Origin: Andalucia godoyi
Taxonomy: Eukaryota; Discoba; Jakobea; Jakobida; Andaluciidae
Assembly: GCA_009859145.1 (NCBI GenBank)
Contig: VRVR01000020.1
Coordinates: 124,001-188,000 of the forward strand
Length of the DNA stretch: 64,000 nucleotides
Reading direction: 5' to 3'
The translations under genes and the position numbers were made by a program. Shown one piece after another: positions 55,035 through 64,000 of this stretch (position 1 is the stretch's first letter; the number at the start of each line of letters is the position of its first letter). Under the pieces are notes generated by a model. The model was not told the origin of the DNA, did not search any database, and saw only the letters and a list, made by a program, of their open reading frames with translations.

Positions 55035-55402
55035 NNNNNNNNNNNNNNNNNNNNNNNNNNNNNNNNNNNNNNNNNNNNNNNNNNNNNNNNNNNNNNNNNN
55101 NNNNNNNNNNNNNNNNNNNNNNNNNNNNNNNNNNNNNNNNNNNNNNNNNNNNNNNNNNNNNNNNNNNNNNNNNNNNNNNNNNNNNNNNNNNNNNNNNNNN
55201 NNNNNNNNNNNNNNNNNNNNNNNNNNNNNNNNNNNNNNNNNNNNNNNNNNNNNNNNNNNNNNNNNNNNNNNNNNNNNNNNNNNNNNNNNNNNNNNNNNNN
55301 NNNNNNNNNNNNNNNNNNNNNNNNNNNNNNNNNNNNNNNNNNNNNNNNNNNNNNNNNNNNNNNNNNNNNNNNNNNNNNNNNNNNNNNNNNNNNNNNNNNN
55401 NN
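55035..55402. other. Assembly gap, 368 N
   Basis: Unresolved bases following an (AG)n repeat. The 5' end of the cytochrome b5 gene probably lies inside. Confidence 1.
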
Positions 55403-55453
55403 TGTGTGATATGTCACTTTTCTTCTTTGGAAATTTTCGTGTCTCCTGTGCAG

Positions 55454-55953
55454 AGCCTGCGGAGATCAAAGTGGAGAAGAAAAAGCCCAAGTACCTGAAG
55501 GGGTACACTGCAGAGGAAATTGCAAAGCACAACAAGGACACAGATTGCTGGATCATTGTTGATGGAAAGGTTTATGATGTTACAAGCTTTATTCCTGAGC
55601 ATCCCGGCGGAAGAGCCATCCTGCGCAATGCGGGAGGCGATGTTTCAAAGGGTTTTCACGGTCCGCAGCATCCTTCCCGAGTGTATGAGCAACTGCCCGA
55701 TTTTCTTATTGGTCGGTTGATCCAGGAATACACGATGCAGGAGATCTCAAAGCACACGTCGGAGACGGATGCGTGGATTGCGATCAATGGCAAGGTCTAC
55801 GAAGTCTCTTCGTGGATCGACAACCACCCTGGAGGTCGCGTGATCTTGGACCACGCAGGAACCGATGCAAGCAAGGCATTCTTTGGTTCCCAGCATCCCG
55901 CGTCTGTTCACAGCCTCATCGACAAGTATTTCATCGGAACGGTCAAGGCATGA
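55454..55953 (+). CDS. Tandem cytochrome b5 protein (5' end in gap)
   Basis: The exon probably starts at 55,454 after a splice acceptor (TCTCCTGTGCAG); the ATG at 55,411 lies in intron-like sequence. After a lysine-rich linker two b5 domains follow: domain 1 with FIPEHPGG and a second heme ligand in GPQHPSRV; domain 2 with WIDNHPGG and GSQHPASV. Both axial histidines are thus visible in each. Domain boundaries are roughly residues 15-90 and 92-165. Nothing follows domain 2, so no reductase or desaturase partner is fused. A signal anchor could lie in the missing exon. Electron-carrier function is inferred; the partner is unknown. Confidence 0.85.
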
Positions 55954-56160
55954 TTCGCTGTTGCATTGTTCTCATCATTATAAAAGTTAATTAACAAACA
56001 ACAACAACAAATAATAATAGATAAATAAAAAAAATAAATAGCGGTCGCATTTGCAATACAGATTACCTTTATATCAAAACGAACGAGGGACTCACCGTCG
56101 AAAGAACGGGTAGCGAGCCTTGGTCGAAAGGAGCCGATAAGGGTGCATATTTTGCCTGAA

Positions 56161-59100
56161 TCACTGCCGCTGTGCAGCGGATGCCCGAAGGGGAGGCAGT
56201 GCGGTACTGCCCGAACTGGAACCCGAACCCGATCCTTGCTCCTCAACAAACCGAACATTGGACCTTCGGGCACGGCTCTCGGCCGAGGAGGCAACAGCAA
56301 ACGACGGAGTTTCCGACAATACTGGATGCGAGTAGTCGGTGGAAGGGCTAGAGTTCATGTCCAGAGGAGAGAGGCTCGAAGATTGCACAGATGGCGCCTG
56401 TTGCTGAGACGCACGCATGCGAGCAACGTCCTTCAAAATCTGCTCAGCACGCTCCCGCGCCACGTCATGCGAGACATTCGTGTAGTCCTTGTCGGCTATG
56501 ATTCCCACGCGCTTGCGTGCTCGGACAAGCTCCATCAGTCCTGGCATGGCGTTCATTCCGTACTGCACAAGCATGTTTTGCATGCTTGAAGACGAAAGGC
56601 CCATAAAAAGATTGGCGGTAGAGGATCCTCCTGGGTGCGACCCCAGAGAGGACGCAAATGTGGATGAGGAATACAGTGGCACAGCAGTGGACAGTCCAAC
56701 ATTGAATCCAGCATCGGTCGGCATGTTGCCAGCATCGCCCATGCTGCTGCTGTCGTCATCATCATTGACGGGGTCATCATACTCGAAGCACAGCACTCGG
56801 ATAGGCTCCCCAGACATGGATCCAAAGCTCGAGATGGCAACTACGTGATGCGTCGGAGACCACGCAACCGCGCACAAAGGGGCGCTATAGCCGACATCTA
56901 TACCTTTTGAACCCACTTCATTCAGGATGTCTCCAGAGTTGGTGTCCCACAGGTACAATCGACCTGTTTCAGAGCCGCAAATAACATACGACCCATCTGG
57001 CGAGAACTCACCGCGAACTGGGTAGTTTTCCGTCACAACGCCCATGTATCGATGGGAAATCACCGTGGACGCCAAGTCAACTGCAAACGATCGCAAGATG
57101 TTATCTCGAGAGCTTACCAGAAGCCGCTTTCCGTTCGAAGACATGCGGATTGACGTGATGGAGCGACCAATCATTTCTTTCTCCGCAATCGTTCGCAAGC
57201 ACACAATTCCTTCTTCAAGATCAATGGCTGGAATGGCTCTTCCAGAAGCAGCAGCAGCTTTTGCGGATGACCGCACTCGAGCAGACCAAATCTTGATCAC
57301 GCCATCTCCGTCTGCAGTGTACATGCGTGTCCCTTGGGCATCAAACACCAGAGAATTCACAAAAGAGTGATGACCGGAAATGACGCGCATCAGCGTACCC
57401 GTGTCTCTGTTAAAGACCCGTATTTGATGGTCGTATCCGCCAGTGAACAGCAGCCTCGGATTTTCGCAAGTAGGATGCATCCTCGCGCAGTAGGCAAAGC
57501 AGGGATGTGCAAATCGCATGAGCGGCTCGGCAAATGACGCAAGACCGTCGGAAGAGACGCTCGTGGTCTCTTGGGGGTCCGAGGATTCCGACTTCTTCTC
57601 CCCTTGCTGGACACCTGCGACATTACCGCTCTTTGAAGGACCAGTGATGGCCTGTACGTTTGCGTTGCACGACTCGCCCGCATGAGTGAACGCTGCAACG
57701 GACCAAATCGCGACCGTTCCATCCGAAGATGCCGATATCAGCTCCGTATCAACGCAAGAAAACGCCAAATCATGAACGAGCTTTCGATGCGCATCCACAC
57801 TTGCGATCAGCCTACCTTGAATAAGATCATACAGCTTGAGTGTGTGGTAGAAGCGCCCCCAGCATGCAGCTGCCAGCACTCTCCCATTATCCGATATCTT
57901 CAGCACCGACGCACCACGGTCTCCTGCATCAAATTGGAAAAGAAGAGAATCCGGAACCATGCAAAGATCCTGCGGTCGACGTCGTCGAAAGGCAGCATCC
58001 AAGTTTTGGAATCGAACACCGCTCGCACCCGTTTCAGCCTCCGCTTGCAAAGCACCGTACTGTTTTCGACTCAGAATCGTAGACTTCCGAAGTTCTTCGT
58101 AGTCCATGTTGCCGACTTCTTGTTCAAACGAGTACATGGCTCGGTTGTGGACACGAATCGGAGCAGTCACTTCGGGGATTCCCCGGACACCAACATACAG
58201 CAACGCAGGATACTTGGTTTTTCTCTTAATGCGCACCAGTTCTGAGAGAACGGATGCATACGGGACCTGATCAGTCAGCTCATACTCTGTGCCAGTCTGC
58301 GGAATGCAAGAGCGAACAAGTCTCGAAAGTCCCGTCTTCTTCGCAAGGACATTGTATTCATAGAGTTGCAGGATGATGTGGTCGTGCTGCGTGTTCGCCC
58401 TTCCATCCGCATGCACAAGTTTGAGAAATCCCCACGCGATTCGAGACAGACCGTCGGCAGACGAAATCCTCCTTCCAAGAGGCTGATCCGATCCAAAATC
58501 CAGAATCTCAAAGAAGATGCACACATTCGGTCTCAGGCAGTACATGTAGTCCAGATTGAATATGATTTTCTCATTCCACTCACAAACTGTAGTTTTGGTC
58601 TCCTGCAGGTTGCAGGGCTTCGTCAAGACGGGAAGAACCGTCGACAAGTGAGATATTTCGTGCGAATTTCGACCCACAGAATACTCGCGTGCCGTGGAGA
58701 CCGGTGCTGATGCATCCGGCTTGAGCAGCAGCTTTCCCGTCTCCAAATCAACCACGGATACACGGACCACGGGATGAAACGCAAAAGAATCCGCGCGAAG
58801 CGCGTCCGACCGCTTGACGGTGACTTGCAAAATTGTGTGATCAAACTCCTTTGCCGATACTGGTCTGCCAAACAAACTCTGGAGCTGCTCCTTCTTCGAC
58901 TCTGTATCCAACATCGGCTCATTGCTTCGCGATTGCGCCGATCGGTCCTCTTGTCGTCGGTTGGCACCAGCACCACTGCCGCCGGGATTATTCTGACTGG
59001 CGCTGATTCCACTGATACCCGCACTATTCTGATCGTTATCGTTACTAATGTCGTTTTTGCGATCGGCATTCGATTGCTGGTCCGGGCGGATAACCTGTGG

Positions 59101-59964
59101 GGCGTCGCTGCCGTCCTCTTCGTCCTCATCATCCACAACAGACATATTTTGTGATACTTGCGGCTCTGGTTGCGACGACCCTGCATTTCCAGGAACAGAA
59201 GGAGCACTTGCAACGGACGAGGCCACCGAGCCTTCGTCTGCCGACTTCCGCGTCTTCTTCACCACCTTTCGGATAACCTTTTTCTTTTTCTTTGTTCCGT
59301 CCGTTGAGGCTGACACACCAGCACCATGTGCATTGTCATTTCCATCGGACGAGGTGGCCACGCCATGGCTCGTCTCCGGTGCTTGTTCGTGGTTCGTGGA
59401 GGCTACCAATTCCGGATGATGAATCACCGAGCTGTCCGCCGCGATCAACGAAGAGTTCGTTCTCGGAATGTCAACAAGCGAGTCCCGTGTATTCCCGTAT
59501 CGCGAAACAGAGTCATTCTTTTCTGAATCGACAATCCGCTTCACCGCAACCCGGTCTGCCTCATAATCACGAACGACAACTGGTCCCTCTTCATCAAACT
59601 GTGGAGTGCTTACTTGTCCATGGTGTGCACCACGACTACTGCTACTGCCGCCGTCCTCATACGGCTGGACAACAGACGAAGGCGTTTCGGAAGGAACAGG
59701 ATCGCCTCCTTCCTCTCCCTCGTCCGCGTCCGCCGCAAAGTGAACAGTCGATCTCTGAACGGGAAACAACGATCCATCATTTTCCGATTCGTCGCGATGC
59801 TCCGAAAAGGCCGCAACAAGCGACCGCGTCTTCATAAGCGATGTGTTGTGTTGTCCGGCATCCCTCGAAGAAGCCGAAATCAAAGGCGACGTTCCATCCG
59901 GGAACGCCTGTGCGATCAGATCATCAACTTCCGATGTCGGAATTGTAGGAATGGAGTCAGACAT
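56161..59964 (-). CDS. AHI1: Jouberin/AHI1-like ciliary WD40 protein
   Basis: A 1267-residue protein from ATG 59,964. Residues 1-400 are disordered, acidic and Ser-rich with a KKKKKVIRKVVKKTRKS stretch. A C2-like region at about 400-560 includes RIAWGFLKLVHADGRANTQ, close to the human AHI1 sequence AWAFLKLLGANGNAN, and LYVGVRGIPE. Seven WD repeats follow (about 695-1085), with AGDRGASVLKISDNGRVLAA, ISASSDGTVAIW and TGGYDHQIRVF typical of jouberin. The SH3 domain found in vertebrates is absent. AHI1 acts at the ciliary transition zone. The frame is open to about 60,020 with an AAATTCAG acceptor, so a 5' exon may exist. Confidence 0.85.
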   Translation of the reverse strand: MSDSIPTIPTSEVDDLIAQAFPDGTSPLISASSRDAGQHNTSLMKTRSLVAAFSEHRDESENDGSLFPVQRSTVHFAADADEGEEGGDPVPSETPSSVVQPYEDGGSSSSRGAHHGQVSTPQFDEEGPVVVRDYEADRVAVKRIVDSEKNDSVSRYGNTRDSLVDIPRTNSSLIAADSSVIHHPELVASTNHEQAPETSHGVATSSDGNDNAHGAGVSASTDGTKKKKKVIRKVVKKTRKSADEGSVASSVASAPSVPGNAGSSQPEPQVSQNMSVVDDEDEEDGSDAPQVIRPDQQSNADRKNDISNDNDQNSAGISGISASQNNPGGSGAGANRRQEDRSAQSRSNEPMLDTESKKEQLQSLFGRPVSAKEFDHTILQVTVKRSDALRADSFAFHPVVRVSVVDLETGKLLLKPDASAPVSTAREYSVGRNSHEISHLSTVLPVLTKPCNLQETKTTVCEWNEKIIFNLDYMYCLRPNVCIFFEILDFGSDQPLGRRISSADGLSRIAWGFLKLVHADGRANTQHDHIILQLYEYNVLAKKTGLSRLVRSCIPQTGTEYELTDQVPYASVLSELVRIKRKTKYPALLYVGVRGIPEVTAPIRVHNRAMYSFEQEVGNMDYEELRKSTILSRKQYGALQAEAETGASGVRFQNLDAAFRRRRPQDLCMVPDSLLFQFDAGDRGASVLKISDNGRVLAAACWGRFYHTLKLYDLIQGRLIASVDAHRKLVHDLAFSCVDTELISASSDGTVAIWSVAAFTHAGESCNANVQAITGPSKSGNVAGVQQGEKKSESSDPQETTSVSSDGLASFAEPLMRFAHPCFAYCARMHPTCENPRLLFTGGYDHQIRVFNRDTGTLMRVISGHHSFVNSLVFDAQGTRMYTADGDGVIKIWSARVRSSAKAAAASGRAIPAIDLEEGIVCLRTIAEKEMIGRSITSIRMSSNGKRLLVSSRDNILRSFAVDLASTVISHRYMGVVTENYPVRGEFSPDGSYVICGSETGRLYLWDTNSGDILNEVGSKGIDVGYSAPLCAVAWSPTHHVVAISSFGSMSGEPIRVLCFEYDDPVNDDDDSSSMGDAGNMPTDAGFNVGLSTAVPLYSSSTFASSLGSHPGGSSTANLFMGLSSSSMQNMLVQYGMNAMPGLMELVRARKRVGIIADKDYTNVSHDVARERAEQILKDVARMRASQQQAPSVQSSSLSPLDMNSSPSTDYSHPVLSETPSFAVASSAESRARRSNVRFVEEQGSGSGSSSGSTALPPLRASAAQRQ

Positions 59965-60204
59965 ATATTTTTTGATCAAGCTGTCCAGTACGTCCTTACC
60001 CACACACGCTTCTCGCTGAATTTAATAATCCACAGCTCTTCCAAATAACAAAAATTAAAATAAAAACGGCTTGATATGGGTGCAGAAACAAGAATACACA
60101 ACCGGAATTGAACAACACTGAGTGTTCACTGCCAGATATTAATAGTTAATGAACTAGATTAACTAATATCTAAATTTTAAAATAATTTATATACATATAT
60201 ATAC

Positions 60205-60264
<60 letters not shown>

Positions 60265-60554
60265 CAAGAAAAAGCAAAGACGATAAAACCGTATAGCTGG
60301 GAGAAAACGATGAGGACACGAGAATGATCGAATCTGGGTGTGTTTTGAGAATCTCTGAGAGACAGTTTTTTTAACGATTAGGTCTGTATCAATTGACGCT
60401 CAAGAGACTAAGCCCGCTTGCTGTGCTTCTTTCAAGTCCCTTTTCAATTGCATTTTTCAGTTTTTCACAGTTTTTTTCAATGATGTTTTAATTAACGTTT
60501 TAACTTTTGAGCTTTTGTCCTGTGTGGACCGTGGTGTAATTGCGGAGAAGGGAA
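59965..60554. promoter_or_regulatory. Divergent promoter region of AHI1 and CDK5RAP3
   Basis: 590 bp of AT-rich sequence. (TA)n passing into (GA)n at 60,188-60,260 is the main feature. No gene seen. Confidence 0.5.
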
Positions 60555-62174
60555 ATGTCGAATCCACAAGGTATAGGTCAACAACAGACACAGACGCAAA
60601 CACAGACACAGACACCGACACCAGTGGAGGATCGATCTCCGCTGGATATTCCGTATACAAGGCTTCTTGACTGGATGTTGGATCGGCAAGTGGTTTCTCG
60701 AAAGTGGTTCGGTTCGTATGAATTGGTTCGTTCTCACCTCGTCTCGCTTTGCAAGTCCTTAGTTTCAAGTCATCCGCATATCGCTGAGAAGATCGCACAC
60801 ATCCATTTTGTGAAGGCCGCACAGGAAGACGACGGCCGATCTCCGGATACGTTTCTCGGATACACTACGGTTCTGGAAGTCCTATCTGTTGTGGACCAGG
60901 ATGCGGAGCTTGGGAAAAAAGGATTTCTAGGCGGGTATTCGAGTAAGGTGGCGGCGGATTGGGATGCGCTTCGCAAGTCGTATGAAAGTGCTGCAGATAA
61001 GGTGTTTCTCGGAGAGGCCGCTCGGCAAATTGTGCAGCTGGTTTCGTTTGACATTCCAGCACTCAAGAAGCAGATTGCAAAACGCGAATTGCAAATCGCA
61101 GAGCTTGAAAAGTCCTCGTTGGAATCCAAGAGAAAGGAGACGGAATTGAGGCATTCATATGTCGAGAAATGCAAAAGAATGGGAATTCAGGGCTTGGATG
61201 TCGAGACCGAGATCAAGCTGCTTGCAAAGGGACTTCCCGCGCTGTTCAAGCAGTTTTTAGAAGCGTGCTCGGATCCTCGGATGGAAAGCGCCGCATTGTA
61301 TTTCAGATTGTACACGAGGCATTTCTTCGAGTCTGAAGCCGCCGATCTAGGCGAATGTGCCCAGCTTGCCAAGTTGGCGCAGGAGTATCGCGATGAAAAG
61401 AGTCGTGTCGGAATCGCGCATTCAGACGGCTCCAGCAGCACGCACGAGGAAACTGAACGTGGCGTGAATCCAGAAGAAATGGTTTATGAACTTACCCCTG
61501 AAGATTTTGGGATTGAGCTGGAAATGTCTGGATTGACCCTTGAAGCATCGGGGGACGCTGGTTCCTCCGCAGCAGAGCAGCTGTGCGAAGGCAATGGTCA
61601 ACCAGCCATCGCAACCAGCACCGCAACCAAAGTTTATCAATCCCTTGTGGACGTCCTGATTGAGGACGCAGATAGGAGATACGATAGCATCTCGGATTTG
61701 CTGGAGCTCAAAGAGTTTCTTGCCATTCGCATCCAGGAAATTGCAGAAGAAGCAAAGTTGGATGCGGATACCCAAAGAATTGTTTTTGAGATGATGAAGG
61801 ATGCGCCGCAGCATGTCTGTGAAACGCCAGTGGAGCAACTCAAAGACTGGCTCAAGCTGGTAGAGAATACGATCGCACTCGTGGACTCGGACTCAATGAA
61901 ACAGTTGCTCACCATCCGGAAATCTGACTCGTATGTCAAGCGTCTCGCGGCAGAGATTACAAGTATCCTTCGCTCCGCAGAGCGACAGCAGTGGAGACAA
62001 AAAGAGATCTCACAAAAACAACACGAGTATCGTGAGGACATTCAAAAAACGTATCCCAAGATTGCAGACTGTGTTGGCCGAGCAAAAAAACTTCAAAAAC
62101 TGATGCAGACGGATCTTTCCACGCGATTCAAGGGAAGACCCGTTCACATCACCGGGGAAATTAACATTCTATGA
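60555..62174 (+). CDS. CDK5RAP3: CDK5RAP3/C53, UFM1 ligase cofactor
   Basis: A 539-residue protein from ATG 60,555. A Gln-Thr repeat (residues 8-20) opens it, then the family start: LDIPYTRLLDWMLDRQVVS. A GGYSSKVAADW segment near 122 and FDIPALKKQIAKRELQIAEL near 163 match human and plant C53. Coiled coils at 165-210 and 450-510 flank a disordered, Ser/Glu-rich middle. In that middle EDFGIELE (316-323) resembles the shuffled ATG8/UFM1-interacting motif (I-D-W-G). C53 with UFL1 and DDRGK1 forms the UFM1 ligase on the ER and acts in ER-phagy. So a UFM1 pathway is likely in this organism. Confidence 0.9.
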   Translation: MSNPQGIGQQQTQTQTQTQTPTPVEDRSPLDIPYTRLLDWMLDRQVVSRKWFGSYELVRSHLVSLCKSLVSSHPHIAEKIAHIHFVKAAQEDDGRSPDTFLGYTTVLEVLSVVDQDAELGKKGFLGGYSSKVAADWDALRKSYESAADKVFLGEAARQIVQLVSFDIPALKKQIAKRELQIAELEKSSLESKRKETELRHSYVEKCKRMGIQGLDVETEIKLLAKGLPALFKQFLEACSDPRMESAALYFRLYTRHFFESEAADLGECAQLAKLAQEYRDEKSRVGIAHSDGSSSTHEETERGVNPEEMVYELTPEDFGIELEMSGLTLEASGDAGSSAAEQLCEGNGQPAIATSTATKVYQSLVDVLIEDADRRYDSISDLLELKEFLAIRIQEIAEEAKLDADTQRIVFEMMKDAPQHVCETPVEQLKDWLKLVENTIALVDSDSMKQLLTIRKSDSYVKRLAAEITSILRSAERQQWRQKEISQKQHEYREDIQKTYPKIADCVGRAKKLQKLMQTDLSTRFKGRPVHITGEINIL

Positions 62175-62366
62175 TTCCCTTGAAGACGCATTTTGGAGAG
62201 CTCCGTGCATTGCTTCACAGTCCCTTGTTGATCGTAGATTGTTGATACTTCGCCATTGTTCGCGGTAGTTGTATTCTTCCTGTCTCTCCTCATCTCCTAG
62301 AATGTTAGTTTAAATACACGATTTTGGAACGTCTGATTCCATTTCAAGAATGTCATGAAGTTTTGA

Positions 62367-63791
62367 TCAGCGCCTGGATGCCAACGCCGTCTGCAGCAGT
62401 CGAGATCGCGGCCCAGCAAAGCGTGGAAGTGCCTGACTGTCATTCTGTTCTTGCGCCGCTTCGTTGCCTGGCAGTCTCGAAGCAGCAATGGCATTGTTCT
62501 GACTGTCCGACAAGGACGAGGGAAATGACGACGATCCTAGTGCTGAGACAGACGTCGACTGCTGCTGGCTCCTTGTAGCTTGCGGATGCACCGCGGGCGA
62601 ATCGTTCTGCATCGGTCGGTTGGAAGGCACAGGAGGAACTCGCTTTGGCGGAACTGCTGCAGCCACAGTCGACGTTGACGATGAGCTGTGGTGGCCTTGC
62701 GACTGTGGTTGTTGCGACTGTGATTGCGAGTGCGGAACTGGAGATTGAACGGAGGCGCTGTCAGTCGAGAATTTACCGTGGTGAATCTGATCCACGATTA
62801 GCTTGCGAATGTCCGTGAGCGACGAAACTGGAAAACGCAAAAAGAAAGAAAATAATAACATAAAAAAGTAAATAGAAAGAAGAGTAGAGTGAAAGAATCA
62901 TGAGTGGATGACAGATTGCTGCGAACAAGGGCGCGGAGTTGATGATGACACCAGAAAGAAAAAGTACATACTTGCACGGTCAACTCGTTCCAAGAAAATC
63001 TCGGCGTGCGATTTGGATTCGAATCCATTGGAAAACGGATTGATCCCCTCCTTCGGCACTGCATGGCCATTCCAATTACTCGCAGCATTATTATTATCAT
63101 TATTGTTGTTGTTGTTGCTGCTGTGGTTGTTGCCGAAATTGTCATTCGATAGACCGCCAGCATTCGAAAAAGGATGATGGGCTGCATAATGATAATGGCC
63201 ATTCGCTTCGGCCTCATGTGCAAACCGATTGCGAGTTGGAGAGAATTCCAGCTTCTTGACAGGAAGTGGCGACGCATTCTCTCCTTCTTGCTTGGAAGCA
63301 ACGATCGCTGCTGCTCTTTGCGACGGATACACATACTGAGACTGCATCTGTGCATTCGCATTCGCGTTTTTGGACGCAGTAAATGCACCGGAATGAAAAG
63401 CATGTTGCTGCGGCTGCAGCAGCTGATGTGCAGGGTGCGACTGCATAAGAGTCGAGGCTGGAGCATAGAATGCGTTCGTGTTCAGCGCCTGTTGCGAATG
63501 CGTACCACTTGCACCGGCATGACGATGATGCGCATATTGATGATGTTGTTGATGAACATACGACGGTCCAGTCGATCCGGAATTCGAGGTGTACATTGTG
63601 GACGGAAGCAGTGCAGCGCTTGGATGTTGATTAGCATAAGAAACGGCAGAAGAAGCCATTGTTATGGCTGTGGCTGTGGCTGTGGCCAATGGTGACGTTG
63701 AGAGTCCATTGTACCCGCCGCCATGAACAGACGCCGATGACGACATTCTGTATATCCCAAGTCTCTCATCATATATTAACGGGGCCTGCAT
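62367..63791 (-). CDS. Spliced Gln/Asn/His-rich protein, unknown
   Basis: Exon 1 is 63,791-62,972 and exon 2 62,827-62,367. The 144 bp intron begins GTATGT and ends TTTTCCAG. The total coding length is 1281 bases (426 residues). Most of the protein is low-complexity: Ala/Thr/Ser, then His/Gln (HQQHHQYAHHRHAG), then an Asn tract (63,100-63,130). One ordered helix spans the splice site: HAEIFLERVDRAISSLTDIR followed by KLIVDQIHHGKF. The end is Gln/Ser-rich again. The helix might be a short binding motif. No family is recognised; Q/N-rich composition suits RNA-granule or transcription factors. Confidence 0.65.
62828..62971 (-). other. Intron of the Q/N-rich gene
   Basis: 144 bp, GTATGT donor, TTTTCCAG acceptor with a T-rich tract before it. 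Both flanking frames fit across one split codon. Confidence 0.75.
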
Positions 63792-64000
63792 GTTCGCTCC
63801 TCAATTTTTTTCTTCTGTATTTCGAGGCGTTTCCTCTAACTCTGCGTCTTCCTGTTTCTCTGACAGAAATAGTGCAGGCGTCGAGAAGACGAAGGATAAT
63901 GTAAACCAAAGCTTGCGGGAATTTTGAAAGGACCCCAAACGGAATTGCAACCTCTGTGGGGGGAGATACTTTTTACGGCAGGTGGGTTGTTGCGGACAAT

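Overview
The window is nuclear DNA from a unicellular, flagellated, intron-poor eukaryote. Ordinary eukaryotic cell-biology genes (TFIIB, La, a syntaxin-5-like SNARE, USP14/Ubp6, ribosomal protein uL6/RPL9, ALG10, a CDK5RAP3/C53 homologue) lie on both strands, mostly as single open exons separated by 0.3-1 kb spacers rich in microsatellites. A jouberin/AHI1-like protein, which belongs to the ciliary transition zone, implies a cilium or flagellum. I cannot name the lineage; a free-living flagellated protist fits (jakobid, chytrid-like or other), and nothing marks it as an animal or land plant. There are no operons; gene pairs are often divergent with short shared promoters (TFIIB/Ras, USP14/La).

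Layout. 1-13.6 kb: DMT transporter, a transposon relic with a TnpB/Fanzor-type zinc ribbon, ALG10, a Cys-rich secreted or GPI-anchored protein, two small or unknown proteins, a 1021-residue coiled-coil protein with LC8-like motifs, a 2.5 kb stretch with no recognisable gene, TFIIB. 14-21.2 kb: a Ras GTPase fused to a ubiquitin-like domain, USP14, La, a small spliced gene, an M20 dipeptidase, a TauE-like permease. 21.4-31.3 kb: a second Fanzor-type relic, a candidate box C/D snoRNA, a NDUFAF7-like methyltransferase, several unknown genes, RPL9, a CTL/SLC44-like choline transporter. 31.8-44.1 kb: tetraspan protein, Nudix hydrolase, a small spliced gene, an unknown 566-residue protein, an LRR protein, a Nup42-like FG/GW protein, a four-repeat EF-hand-like protein, STX5. 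44.6-64 kb: sucrose-transporter-type MFS protein with an intron, two tiny membrane proteins, an unknown 534-residue protein, legumain, FAD monooxygenase, short-chain threonine dehydrogenase, a 368-base assembly gap, tandem cytochrome b5, AHI1, CDK5RAP3, and a spliced Q/N-rich protein.

The most notable signals are: (1) two internally deleted relics of one mobile element that keep different parts of a Fanzor/TnpB-like nuclease reading frame between shared ends; (2) a candidate C/D snoRNA; (3) a ubiquitin-like/Ras fusion; (4) spliced genes reconstructed from short GT-AG introns (46,048-46,215; 17,997-18,096; 34,216-34,282; 62,828-62,971); (5) a telo-box-like palindrome upstream of RPL9. All functional calls come from reading motifs in the sequence; no database search was possible.
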